A stretch of 64,000 nucleotides of DNA from Myceligenerans crystallogenes (GTDB lineage: Bacteria > Actinomycetota > Actinomycetes > Actinomycetales > Cellulomonadaceae). Within the stretch, counting starts at the first letter, position 1. The number at the start of each line of letters is the position of its first letter. Location of the stretch: contig NZ_BAAANL010000001.1 in the NCBI RefSeq assembly GCF_039529775.1, positions 124,001-188,000 of the forward strand, read 5' to 3'. Shown piece by piece: positions 15,375 to 23,446 of the stretch. A model generated the notes under the pieces. The model searched no databases. It was not told the origin of the DNA and saw nothing but the letters and a program-made list of their open reading frames with translations. Position numbers and translations under genes: made by a program.

Positions 15375-16691
15375 ATGAGAAGTGCGCGCAAGGCAACGGC
15401 CGCCCTGGCCGCGAGCGCGGCAGCGGCTCTGGCTCTCTCGGCCTGCTCCGGCGGCAGCGCCGGCGGCGGGTTGACCGAACCCCTGGACACCGAGGCGGAG
15501 ATCGAGATCAGCCTCGCCTGGTGGGGCGACGACACCCGCGCGGCCATGTACGAGGAGGCCGTGGCGCTGTTCGAGAAGGAGTACCCGAACATCACCGTCA
15601 CCACCGGGTTCCAGGACTTCCCGAACTACTGGACGGCGCGCAACACCGAGGCCGCCTCCAGCAGCCTCCCGGACGTGTTCCAGATGGACCTCTCCTACCT
15701 GCGCCAGTACGGCAACACGGGACAGCTGCTCGACCTCGCCCCGGCGTTCGAGTCCAACCTCGACGTGTCGGGCTACGACGAGCAGCTGCTGCAGGCGGGC
15801 AACCTCAACGGCGCGCAGGTCGGCATCCCGACCAGCACCAACACGCTGGCCTTCTTCTACAACGCGGACGTGCTCGAGGAGCTCGGCATGGAGCCGCCCG
15901 CCGAGGGCTACACCTGGGAGGACCTCAACGAGTGGTCCGCCGAGGTCGCCGCGAAGGGCGGCAAGCAGGACCCGGCCGTCTACGGCAGCGGCGACTACAC
16001 GGGCACCTTCTGGTTCTTCTGCCAGTGGCTCATCCAGCAGGGCAAGCAGCCGTTCACCGACGACGGCCAGATGAACTTCACCGAGGCCGAGGCCACCGAG
16101 TTCCTGAACCTCACCGCGGAGAACCGCGAGGCGGGCGACGTCTTCTTCCCGATCGAGAAGACCAAGCAGATCGAGCCGCTGACCGGCTTCATGACCAGCG
16201 CCGAGACCGGTGTCATGACCTGGGACAACTTCCTCGCCGGCTACGTCGCGGAGACCGAGCAGGACATCCAGATGCTCCCGATGCCGTCGGGGCCGAACGG
16301 TCCGCAGCAGTTCTGGAAGCCGTCCATGCTCCTGTCCGCCTCGGCGAACACCGAGCAGCCGGCCGCGGCCGCCAAGCTCATCGACTTCCTCGTCAACGAC
16401 CCGGAGGTCGGCAAGATCTTCGGCACGAACAAGGGCGTCCCGGCCGTGCAGGCCCAGATCGACGCGATGGACGTCGAGGAGGGCTCGGTCGACGCGCGGG
16501 TCGTCGCGTTCGAGGAGGAGGTGGCCGACCTCGTCACCGAGCCGGCCCCGATGCCGGCCGAGGGCTTCGGCGCCATCGAGGCCGAGTGGCTGCGCCTCTT
16601 CGAGGAGATGGCCTACGAGCGCATCACGGTCGACGAGTTCGTCGAGCAGTGGTTCCCGTTCGCGCAGGACACCATCCCCGCCCCCGAGTGA
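15375..16691 (+). CDS. Sugar ABC transporter solute-binding lipoprotein (family 1)
   Basis: The ATG at 15375 follows AAGGAGG; an earlier in-frame ATG at 15243 lies upstream of the operator and is rejected. The signal ends in the lipobox LSAC, giving a membrane-anchored lipoprotein. The 438-residue body is a family 1 sugar-binding protein: SLAWWGDDTRAAMYEE, PNITVTTGFQDF, NTEAASSSLPDVFQMD, IPTSTNTLAFFYNADVL and IDFLVNDPEVGKIFG. It heads an operon with two CUT1 permeases and a YesL-like protein. A stable hairpin between it and the permeases could keep its message more abundant. The ligand is probably an RG-I oligosaccharide. Confidence 0.92.
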   Translation: MRSARKATAALAASAAAALALSACSGGSAGGGLTEPLDTEAEIEISLAWWGDDTRAAMYEEAVALFEKEYPNITVTTGFQDFPNYWTARNTEAASSSLPDVFQMDLSYLRQYGNTGQLLDLAPAFESNLDVSGYDEQLLQAGNLNGAQVGIPTSTNTLAFFYNADVLEELGMEPPAEGYTWEDLNEWSAEVAAKGGKQDPAVYGSGDYTGTFWFFCQWLIQQGKQPFTDDGQMNFTEAEATEFLNLTAENREAGDVFFPIEKTKQIEPLTGFMTSAETGVMTWDNFLAGYVAETEQDIQMLPMPSGPNGPQQFWKPSMLLSASANTEQPAAAAKLIDFLVNDPEVGKIFGTNKGVPAVQAQIDAMDVEEGSVDARVVAFEEEVADLVTEPAPMPAEGFGAIEAEWLRLFEEMAYERITVDEFVEQWFPFAQDTIPAPE

Positions 16692-16713
16692 CCCAGCACT
16701 GACCCAGGACACC

Positions 16714-16745
16714 GGCCGTCCGGTGCGCAGACGCACCGGACGGCC
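16714..16745 (+). terminator. Intra-operon hairpin between binding protein and permease
   Basis: Arms GGCCGTCCGGTGCG (16714-16727) and CGCACCGGACGGCC (16732-16745) pair perfectly around the tetraloop CAGA. Its place between binding-protein and permease genes is typical of partial terminators or RNA-stabilising hairpins that raise binding-protein output. Confidence 0.65.
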
Positions 16746-16765
16746 CATGGAACACGGAGGTTCTC

Positions 16766-17779
16766 ATGGCCGACATCGCCGCGGCGCCGCAAGGCCCGAC
16801 GACGACGCCGCCGGCCCGGCACGTCGTCCCACGTGCGGGCGCGACCGGGCCCCGCCCGCCCGGCGATCGTCACGCGACGAACAGCCGCACGAGGTACAAG
16901 GCCGCGGACGTCCGCGCCGGTTACGCGTTCGTCAGCCCCTGGCTGATCGGCTTCATGCTCCTGACGGCGTTCCCGATGGTGGCGTCCCTGTACCTGGCGT
17001 TCACCGACTACGGGCTCTTCCGGGCGCCCGAGTGGATCGGCACGGAGAACTTCCAGAAGATGTTCACCGACCCGCGGTTCCTCCAGTCCGCGCAGGTCAC
17101 CGCGATCTACGTGTTCGTCGGCACCCCGATCAAGCTCGCCGCGTCCCTCGGCGCCGCCATGCTGCTCAACACGCGGCACCGCGGCCAGGGCGCGTACCGC
17201 TCGATCTTCTACCTGCCCTCCCTGGTGGGCGCGAGCGTCTCGATCGCCATCATCTGGAAGGCGATGTTCATCGACGACGGCATCGTCGACCAGGTCCAGC
17301 AGTTCCTCGGCTTCCCGGCGGGCGGCTGGGTCGGCGATCCGTCCATGACCATGCCGATGATGATCCTGCTGGCCGTGTGGACGTTCGGTGCCCCGACCGT
17401 CATCTTCCTCGCCGGCCTCAAGCAGGTGCCGAACGAGCTGTACGAGGCGGCGTCGATCGACGGCGCCGGCCCGTGGCGGCGGTTCGCGAGCATCACCGTG
17501 CCGATGCTGTCGCCGGTCGTGTTCTTCAACCTGCTCATGGAGATGATCGGCGCCTTCCAGGTGTTCGGCTCCGCGTACGTCATCTCCGGCGGCACCGGCG
17601 GCCCGGCCGGGTCCACCAACTTCTACACGCTGTACCTGTACACGAAGGGCTTCGGCCAGCTCGACATGGGCTACGCCGCCGCGATGGCGTGGGTCCTCGT
17701 GCTGGTGATCGGGATCATCACCGCGATCCTGTTCCGCACGTCCCGCGGCTGGGTGCACTACACGGGAGACTCACGATGA
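16766..17779 (+). CDS. Sugar ABC transporter permease, MalF-like
   Basis: The 337-residue product has a hydrophilic N-terminus of about 55 residues and then six predicted membrane helices. The first is about residues 60-80 (WLIGFMLLTAFPMVASLYL). The EAA loop that contacts the ATPase is clear: ELYEAASIDGAGPWRRF, followed by ITVPML. It is a CUT1-family permease (lacking the long periplasmic loop of enteric MalF). GGAGG precedes the ATG. It overlaps the next permease gene by ATGA. No ATPase gene lies nearby; in many actinobacteria one shared MsiK-type ATPase serves several such transporters, and I infer that here. Confidence 0.93.
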   Translation: MADIAAAPQGPTTTPPARHVVPRAGATGPRPPGDRHATNSRTRYKAADVRAGYAFVSPWLIGFMLLTAFPMVASLYLAFTDYGLFRAPEWIGTENFQKMFTDPRFLQSAQVTAIYVFVGTPIKLAASLGAAMLLNTRHRGQGAYRSIFYLPSLVGASVSIAIIWKAMFIDDGIVDQVQQFLGFPAGGWVGDPSMTMPMMILLAVWTFGAPTVIFLAGLKQVPNELYEAASIDGAGPWRRFASITVPMLSPVVFFNLLMEMIGAFQVFGSAYVISGGTGGPAGSTNFYTLYLYTKGFGQLDMGYAAAMAWVLVLVIGIITAILFRTSRGWVHYTGDSR

Positions 17780-18618
17780 AGAAGCTGCGCAGGATCAACT
17801 CGATCGTCTTCCACGTCGCCGCGGTGCTCGCCTCGATCGTGGTGCTGTACCCGTGCGCCTGGATGGTGTTCTCGGCCTTCAAGCCGTCCAACGACATCGT
17901 CGGCAACACCGACCTGCTCCCCGAGACCTGGACGATCGACAACTTCGTCACCGCCCTGTCCGGCATCGGCGGCGTCCCCTTCACGACGTTCCTGTGGAAC
18001 TCCACGATCATCGCCGTGCTGTCCGTGGTCGGCACCGTGCTGTCCTCGTCCGTCGCGGCCTACGCCTTCGCGCGGATCGACTTCCCCGGTCGCACCGTCA
18101 TGTTCGCGATCATGATCGCGACCCTGCTGCTGCCGTTCCACGTCGTGATGATCCCGCAGTACGTCATGTTCAACTCGGCCGGCCTCGTGAACACGTTCGT
18201 GCCCCTGCTCGCCGGGAAGTTCCTCGCCACGGAGGCGTTCTTCGTCTTCCTCCTGGTGCAGTTCCTGCGCGGCATCCCGCGCGACCTCGACGAGGCCGCC
18301 CGCATCGACGGCTGCGGCCACTTCGGGACGTTCGCGCGGATCATCCTGCCGCTCATGCGGCCGGCGATCATCACGGTCTCGATCTTCACGTTCATCTGGT
18401 CCTGGAACGACTTCCTCGGCCCCCTGCTCTACCTCAAGAAGCCCGACCTCTACCCCCTGCCCGTGGCGCTGAACCAGTACGTCGACCAGACCTCGGTCTC
18501 CGACTACGGCGCCCAGATCGCCATGGCGGTGATCGCGCTCGTCCCCGTCGCGCTGTTCTTCATCATCTTCCAGCGCTACATCGTCGACGGCGTCGCGACG
18601 CAGGGCCTGAAGGGCTGA
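17776..18618 (+). CDS. Sugar ABC transporter permease, MalG-like
   Basis: The start is the ATG at 17776 in the ATGA overlap with the first permease. The product is about 280 residues with six predicted helices, starting with FHVAAVLASIVVLYPCAW. The EAA motif is DLDEAARIDGCGHFGTF followed by ARIILPLM. The C-terminus GVATQGLKG is typical of CUT1 MalG-like subunits. It forms the channel with the preceding permease for uptake of oligosaccharides delivered by the lipoprotein at 15375 and perhaps by the orphan at 4905. Confidence 0.94.
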   Translation: MKKLRRINSIVFHVAAVLASIVVLYPCAWMVFSAFKPSNDIVGNTDLLPETWTIDNFVTALSGIGGVPFTTFLWNSTIIAVLSVVGTVLSSSVAAYAFARIDFPGRTVMFAIMIATLLLPFHVVMIPQYVMFNSAGLVNTFVPLLAGKFLATEAFFVFLLVQFLRGIPRDLDEAARIDGCGHFGTFARIILPLMRPAIITVSIFTFIWSWNDFLGPLLYLKKPDLYPLPVALNQYVDQTSVSDYGAQIAMAVIALVPVALFFIIFQRYIVDGVATQGLKG

Positions 18619-18624
18619 CAGATC

Positions 18625-19266
18625 ATGTCCGACGCCGCCGCCCGCCAGGAACCCCCGGTGCGCCCCGCCCGCAGCCTCCACGACAGCTTCGCCCTGCTCG
18701 CCGAATGCCTGCTCGTGGGCGTGTACGTCCTGATCGGCAGCCTGCCGGTGATCACGCTGCCGGCGGCGCTCGCGGCCGGGTGCGCGCACATCGGCCGCCA
18801 CCTCGCGGGCGAGCGGACGGACCTCGCCCGCTTCGCCCGCGACTGGTGGTCGGCGGTCAAGGACCTCTGGCTCCTCGGCGTCGCAGCCCTCGTGCTGGCC
18901 GTTCTCCTCACGGTGAACGTCCAGGTCGCGGCGTCGGGCGCCCTGCCGGGCGGCGACGTCGTCCGCTGGGTCTCCCTCGCGGTCGGCGCGGTCGGCGCGG
19001 TGGTCGTCCTCCGCGTCGCCGGTCGCTGGTCCCGGGTGAACGGCAAGTCCGACGACGACGGCGCGCGGGCCCGTGACCTGGTCCCGCTCGCCGCGCGGGT
19101 GGCTCGGGAGGACCCGACCGGGTCGCTCCTGCTGCTGCTCGCGCTGGGCCTGTGCGGCGTCCTGATCTGGATGCTCGCGCCCCTGGTGATCGTCGTCGGG
19201 GGGCTGCTGTCCCTCGCCGTCGTCGCCGTCGAGCACCGTCACGAACGACGCGACGAACAGGCATAG
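18625..19266 (+). CDS. YesL-like (DUF624) membrane protein
   Basis: The 213-residue product starts six bases after the permease stop. It has four or five predicted membrane helices: about residues 25-50 (AECLLVGVYVLIGSLPVITL), 73-95, 105-130 and 165-200. The N-terminal pattern of a helix ending in LPVIT, followed by a soluble loop with an FARDWW segment, matches DUF624/YesL proteins. These sit beside CUT1 transporters in many sugar loci, including the Bacillus subtilis rhamnogalacturonan locus where yesL adjoins a transporter operon. The role is unknown; an accessory function for the transporter is inferred from context. Confidence 0.75.
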   Translation: MSDAAARQEPPVRPARSLHDSFALLAECLLVGVYVLIGSLPVITLPAALAAGCAHIGRHLAGERTDLARFARDWWSAVKDLWLLGVAALVLAVLLTVNVQVAASGALPGGDVVRWVSLAVGAVGAVVVLRVAGRWSRVNGKSDDDGARARDLVPLAARVAREDPTGSLLLLLALGLCGVLIWMLAPLVIVVGGLLSLAVVAVEHRHERRDEQA

Positions 19267-19315
19267 CCGCACGAACTCAACACGCAGCTCAAGTACCTAG
19301 GCAAGGAGTACAACG

Positions 19316-21607
19316 ATGTTTTCCTCGTCCCTCCGGGTGGGCACGGCCGTCATGGCCGGGCTCGCCCTCGCGGCCTCCGGGGCCGTACCAGCCCTGGCAA
19401 CCTGGCCGGTGCAGGCCGCCTATCCCGGCCTCGAAGACCTCGACCGCGGCCTCGTCGCCGCGCACACCAGCGAGGGCGTCTTCCTCAGCTGGCGCCTGCT
19501 CGGCGACGAGGTCACCGGCGCCGGCGAGAACGGCCTGACCGGCCAGAACTTCGTCGTCCTGCGCGACGGCCGGAAGATCGCCACGGTCACGAGCTCCACG
19601 AACTACGTGGACCCGGCCGGCACCGCCCGCTCGAGGTACGTCGTGCGGCCCGCCGACGGCCGCGGCCCCGCCGGCTCCGCGAGGCCCTGGGCCGGCGACT
19701 CGCTCGACATCCCCCTGAACAAGCCCGCGGACGGCACCACCCCCGCGGGCGAGGCCTACACCTACCGCGCCAACGACGCGTCCGTCGCGGACCTCGACGG
19801 CGACGGCTCCTACGAGATCGTCGTGAAGTGGGACCCGTCCAACTCCAAGGACGTCTCCCAGAAGGGGTACACGGGCAACCAGTACCTCGACGCCTACACG
19901 CTGGACGGCGAGCAGCTGTGGCGCATCGACCTGGGCGTGAACATCCGGGCCGGGGCGCACTACACCCAGTTCCCCGTCTACGACTTCGACGGGGACGGCG
20001 ACGCCGAGGTCATGCTCAAGACCGCGCCCGGCACCAAGGTCACGCGTTACGACGAAGGCGCCCCCCTGTCGTCGTCGTACATCAGCATCCCGCGTGACGA
20101 CCGCGCGGCGGGCGTCACGCACCAGGACGACTACCGGTTCTCCGCGCCGCAGTACCACGAGTACCTCGCGGACGTGCTCGCGGGCTGGTCGGAGCGCGAG
20201 GAGGTGACGTCCGGGCAGTGGCCCGCCACGCTGGAGGAGGCGTGGGGGATCGAGCCGCGCTGGGAGTACCCGCTGTCGGAGGCGGACGCGCGCGCGGCGG
20301 CCGACCACTTCGTCGACGTCTACGCGCCCGCGCGCTCCGCGCGCAACGAGCTGCGCAAGTTCGAGGGCTTCGTCGTCACGGGCCCGGAGTACCTGTCGGT
20401 GTTCGACGGCGAGACCGGCCGCAACCTGCAGACCGTCGACTACAAGCCGGGCCGCGGCGACGACGGCCTGCTGTGGGGCGACTACGCGATGTCCCGGATC
20501 GAGCCGGGCAACCGCGTGGACCGCTTCCTGTCCGGCGTCGCCTACCTCGGCGGGGCCGGCGAGACGGCGAGCGCGGTGTTCGCGCGCGGCTACTACACGC
20601 GCACCACGGTGGTCGCCTACGACTGGGACGGCTACCGGCTGCGCGAGCGGTGGTTCGCGGACTCGGGCCACGCGCCCATGAGGAACCCGTTCAACGACGG
20701 GCCGCACGGCGTGGAGGGCCCGTCCCCGGAGTGGGGCACGCTCACGACGCAGGGCTTCCACTCGCTGTCGGCGGCGGACGTCGACGGCGACGGGAGGCAC
20801 GAGATCGTCTACGGCTCCGCGACGCTGGACGACGACGGGTCGCTGCTGTACTCCTCGTACGACACGATGCCGGAGGGCTCGGCCGCGCCCGGCACCCGGG
20901 CCAAGCTGGGCCACGGCGACGCGCTGCACGTGACCGACATCGACCCGACGCGCCCGGGCCCGGAGATCTGGACCTGCCACGAGGGCGGCGCCTGGGCGCC
21001 CTACGGCTCGGCGCTGCGCGACGCCGCGACCGGCGAGGTGCTGTTCGGCTCGTACTCCGGGCGGGACACGGGCCGGTCGATGATCGGCGACATCTACCCG
21101 GACACCCCCGGCATCGAGGTCTGGGCGTCGATGCCGAACGGCACGCTCGGGTCGGGGACCCTGTCCGCGACGGGCGAGATCGTCTCGGCGTCCACGATGG
21201 GCACGAACGCGTCGGTCCTCTGGGCCGGCGACGGTTCCCGGCAGCTCGTCGACGGCGCCGACCCGACGACGCCGACCGTCGTCGACCGGGCCCGCGGCGT
21301 CGTGCGCACCCTGGACGGGACGCTGACGAACAACGGCACCAAGGGCAACCCCGCCCTGGTCGCGGACGTCCTGGGCGACTGGCGCGAGGAGATCCTGGTC
21401 CGCACCACGGACTCGACCGCCCTGCGCCTGTTCACGACGACCGAGCCGAGCGACATCAAGCTTCACACGCTCATGCACGACCCGCAGTACCGGGTCGAGG
21501 TCGCCCGCCAGCAGACGGCGTACAACCAGCCGAGCTACACCAGCTTCTACCTGGCCACGGACACGGACTGGAGCGCGGCGCCGCTCCCGCCGAACGCCCG
21601 CGGCTGA
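19316..21607 (+). CDS. Rhamnogalacturonan lyase, PL11 (second copy)
   Basis: AAGGAG precedes the ATG. The 763-residue product has a signal peptide (MAGLALAASGAVPALA) and the PL11 plan: an N-terminal beta domain (GVFLSWRLLGDE), then a beta-propeller with calcium loops DLDGDGSYEI, DFDGDGDAEV and DVDGDGRHEI, and the closing ADVLGDWREEILVR and YRVEVARQQTAYNQ segments. It is about 140 residues longer than the copy at 13315, with an insert around residues 235-350 rich in charged and aromatic residues. In Bacillus two PL11 paralogues divide into an endo-acting and an exo-acting enzyme, with the exo enzyme carrying an extra loop; the insert here may point the same way. It closes the transporter operon and a strong terminator follows. 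Confidence 0.9.
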   Translation: MFSSSLRVGTAVMAGLALAASGAVPALATWPVQAAYPGLEDLDRGLVAAHTSEGVFLSWRLLGDEVTGAGENGLTGQNFVVLRDGRKIATVTSSTNYVDPAGTARSRYVVRPADGRGPAGSARPWAGDSLDIPLNKPADGTTPAGEAYTYRANDASVADLDGDGSYEIVVKWDPSNSKDVSQKGYTGNQYLDAYTLDGEQLWRIDLGVNIRAGAHYTQFPVYDFDGDGDAEVMLKTAPGTKVTRYDEGAPLSSSYISIPRDDRAAGVTHQDDYRFSAPQYHEYLADVLAGWSEREEVTSGQWPATLEEAWGIEPRWEYPLSEADARAAADHFVDVYAPARSARNELRKFEGFVVTGPEYLSVFDGETGRNLQTVDYKPGRGDDGLLWGDYAMSRIEPGNRVDRFLSGVAYLGGAGETASAVFARGYYTRTTVVAYDWDGYRLRERWFADSGHAPMRNPFNDGPHGVEGPSPEWGTLTTQGFHSLSAADVDGDGRHEIVYGSATLDDDGSLLYSSYDTMPEGSAAPGTRAKLGHGDALHVTDIDPTRPGPEIWTCHEGGAWAPYGSALRDAATGEVLFGSYSGRDTGRSMIGDIYPDTPGIEVWASMPNGTLGSGTLSATGEIVSASTMGTNASVLWAGDGSRQLVDGADPTTPTVVDRARGVVRTLDGTLTNNGTKGNPALVADVLGDWREEILVRTTDSTALRLFTTTEPSDIKLHTLMHDPQYRVEVARQQTAYNQPSYTSFYLATDTDWSAAPLPPNARG

Positions 21608-21634
21608 TCCCCGCGGGGAGTGCCCGCACGTGAA

Positions 21635-21670
21635 CGCGAGGTAGGGCCTTTCCGAAGGCCTTACCTCGCG
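21635..21670 (+). terminator. Strong terminator at the end of the pectin locus
   Basis: Sixteen-base arms CGCGAGGTAGGGCCTT (21635-21650) and AAGGCCTTACCTCGCG (21655-21670) pair with one G-U wobble around TCCG. It marks the border between the pectin locus and the biosynthetic cluster. Confidence 0.82.
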
Positions 21671-21842
21671 TACTAACCATGTTCTTCCGGTGTCCAGAGG
21701 TTGAATTCAGGGCGGATATTTGCCCGGGTTGGCCTGAGTTTGCACTTGCTGGTCTATCCCGGTGTTCTGGGGAGGGGGCCGCCTTTTTGCGGAGGGCTTG
21801 ATCCCTTCCTGGCGCTATCGCTACCGCCCCAGGATGAGCGCC
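21671..21842 (+). promoter_or_regulatory. Probable promoter region of the biosynthetic operon
   Basis: This 172-base gap is markedly less GC-rich than its surroundings (for example GGTTGAATTCAG and GGATATTTGCCC). It lies between the terminator and the first biosynthetic gene and is the only sizeable gap before a run of closely spaced or overlapping genes. A TTGGCC (21729-21734) and TCTATC (21753-21758) pair at 18-base spacing is a weak candidate promoter. No clear operator was seen. Confidence 0.4.
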
Positions 21843-22907
21843 ATGGCCACTCCTCCTGACTCGCCTCTGCCTGCGCCTGCCACCGTGGTGTCCGAGCCCG
21901 CGGTGAGCCTCTCCCTCTTCGGCTTCACCACGGACGGCCAGGAAGGCGTCTACGACCGGCTGCTCGAGCTCGTGGAGGTCGCCGAGGCCGAGGGGCTGGC
22001 GAACGTCTGGCTCCCCGAGCGGCACTTCGACGACTTCGGCGGCTTCTCCCCGAACCCGGCCGTGCTCGGCGCGATGGTCGCGATGCGCACCTCCCGGCTC
22101 GGGATCCGCGCGGGCAGCAGCGTGCTGCCGCTGCACTCGGCCGTGTCGGTCGCGGAGGACTGGGCGATGGTCGACGCCGCATCGGGCGGCCGGGTCGGCA
22201 TCGGGATCGCCTTCGGCTGGATGGAGCGGGACTTCGTCCTGTCCGACGCGCCGCACGCCGAGCGCATCGACCTCTTCCGGACGCGTGTCGGCCAGCTGGA
22301 GAAGCTCTGGCGCGGCGAGGCCCTGGAGCTCACCGGCCACTCGGGCCAGACCTCGACGGTGCGGCTGCACCCCCGCCCGGTCAGCGAGCTGCGCATGTGG
22401 CAGGCGTGCCTCGGCAACCCGGACTCGTACTACGAGTCGGGCAAGGGCGGCCGCGGGGTCCTGACCAACCTGATCCGGCAGGACCTGGACCAGCTCGCGG
22501 CGAACATCGAGCGCTACCGCGCGGGCCGCGCCGACGCCGGCCTCGAGGGCCCCGGCGAGATCACGGTCCTGGCCCACGCCGCGCTCTCCACGGACGAGGC
22601 GTCGGAGGAGCGCAACATGGAGGCGCTGGAGCGCTACATGCTCGCCACCTTCACCAGCTCCAGCGAGGACCCGTCGCTGGTCAACCCGGACGACTGGAAG
22701 CCCCGGATGGTGGCGGCCGCCGAGCGCCTGCGAAACGGCCTGTCGCTCGTCGGCCCCGAGGCGGAGTGGCAGGTCTTCAAGGACAAGCTGACCGCCCTCG
22801 GCGTCACCGAGATCACCTGCCTGGTCGACTTCCTGCCGCACGGCGAGGCGTGGACCGAGACGGTCCAAGCGCTCGGCCGCCTCCACGGCGCGGGCCTGAA
22901 GGCGTGA
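21843..22907 (+). CDS. Luciferase-like FMN-dependent monooxygenase (MupA/Atu5072 type)
   Basis: The ATG at 21843 is chosen because AGGA lies 8 bases upstream. The product is about 354 residues. It has the bacterial-luciferase TIM-barrel pattern of the natural-product subgroup: VSLSLFGF start, NVWLPERHFDDFGGFSPNP, RAGSSVLPLHSAVSVAEDWA, and GRVGIGIAFGWMERDF. Members use reduced FMN and oxygen. In hybrid PKS-NRPS systems they are found as free or embedded oxygenases that may hydroxylate or insert oxygen into the growing chain. Reduced flavin is probably supplied by the next gene's product. This is the first gene of the cluster. The site of oxygenation is unknown. Confidence 0.87.
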   Translation: MATPPDSPLPAPATVVSEPAVSLSLFGFTTDGQEGVYDRLLELVEVAEAEGLANVWLPERHFDDFGGFSPNPAVLGAMVAMRTSRLGIRAGSSVLPLHSAVSVAEDWAMVDAASGGRVGIGIAFGWMERDFVLSDAPHAERIDLFRTRVGQLEKLWRGEALELTGHSGQTSTVRLHPRPVSELRMWQACLGNPDSYYESGKGGRGVLTNLIRQDLDQLAANIERYRAGRADAGLEGPGEITVLAHAALSTDEASEERNMEALERYMLATFTSSSEDPSLVNPDDWKPRMVAAAERLRNGLSLVGPEAEWQVFKDKLTALGVTEITCLVDFLPHGEAWTETVQALGRLHGAGLKA

Positions 22908-22909
22908 CC

Positions 22910-23446
22910 ATGACGGACGTGGCGACCGCGCCCGGCGGCCTCGACGACGGCATGCGCGAGTTCATGAGCGGATTCCCCACGGGCGTCGCCGTCGTCACCA
23001 CGCGCGGCCACGACGGCGAGCCCCACGGCCTGACCTGCTCGTCGATGACGAGCGTCGCGCTCGACCCGCCGACCCTCCTGGTCTGCCTGCGCCAGAACAC
23101 CGGCGGCACCCTCTCGGTGCTGCTGGAGCGCGGCGTGTTCGCCGTGAACCTGCTGCACGACGGCGCCTCGCACACGGCCCGGCTCATGGCGCGCACCGCG
23201 GCCGACCGGTTCTCGAACGTCCGCTGGAACCCGTCCCCGCTGCTGGGCGCGCCCTGGCTGGAGGACGACACGCATGCCACGGCCGAGTGCCGCGTCTCGG
23301 GCACCGTGTCGCTCGGCACCCACACCGTCGTCTTCGGCGAGGTGGTCGGCACCGCCAAGCGCGAGGGCGACCCGCTGCTCTACGGCTACCGCCAGTTCTC
23401 CTCGTGGCGGCACACCGAACTCCACGCGGAGCCCCGCGACCGATGA
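22910..23446 (+). CDS. Flavin reductase partner
   Basis: The ATG at 22910 follows GAAGG; a GTG at 22904 that overlaps the upstream stop is an alternative. The product is about 178 residues, normal for the flavin reductase-like family, with the FMN-binding signature GFPTGVAVVTTRGHDGEP, then LTCSSMTSVALDPPTLLVCL, and FAVNLLHDGASHTARLMA. It would reduce FMN with NAD(P)H for the adjacent luciferase-like monooxygenase. Tight coupling to that gene and to the synthetase (ATGA overlap at 23443) supports a shared pathway. Confidence 0.9.
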   Translation: MTDVATAPGGLDDGMREFMSGFPTGVAVVTTRGHDGEPHGLTCSSMTSVALDPPTLLVCLRQNTGGTLSVLLERGVFAVNLLHDGASHTARLMARTAADRFSNVRWNPSPLLGAPWLEDDTHATAECRVSGTVSLGTHTVVFGEVVGTAKREGDPLLYGYRQFSSWRHTELHAEPRDR

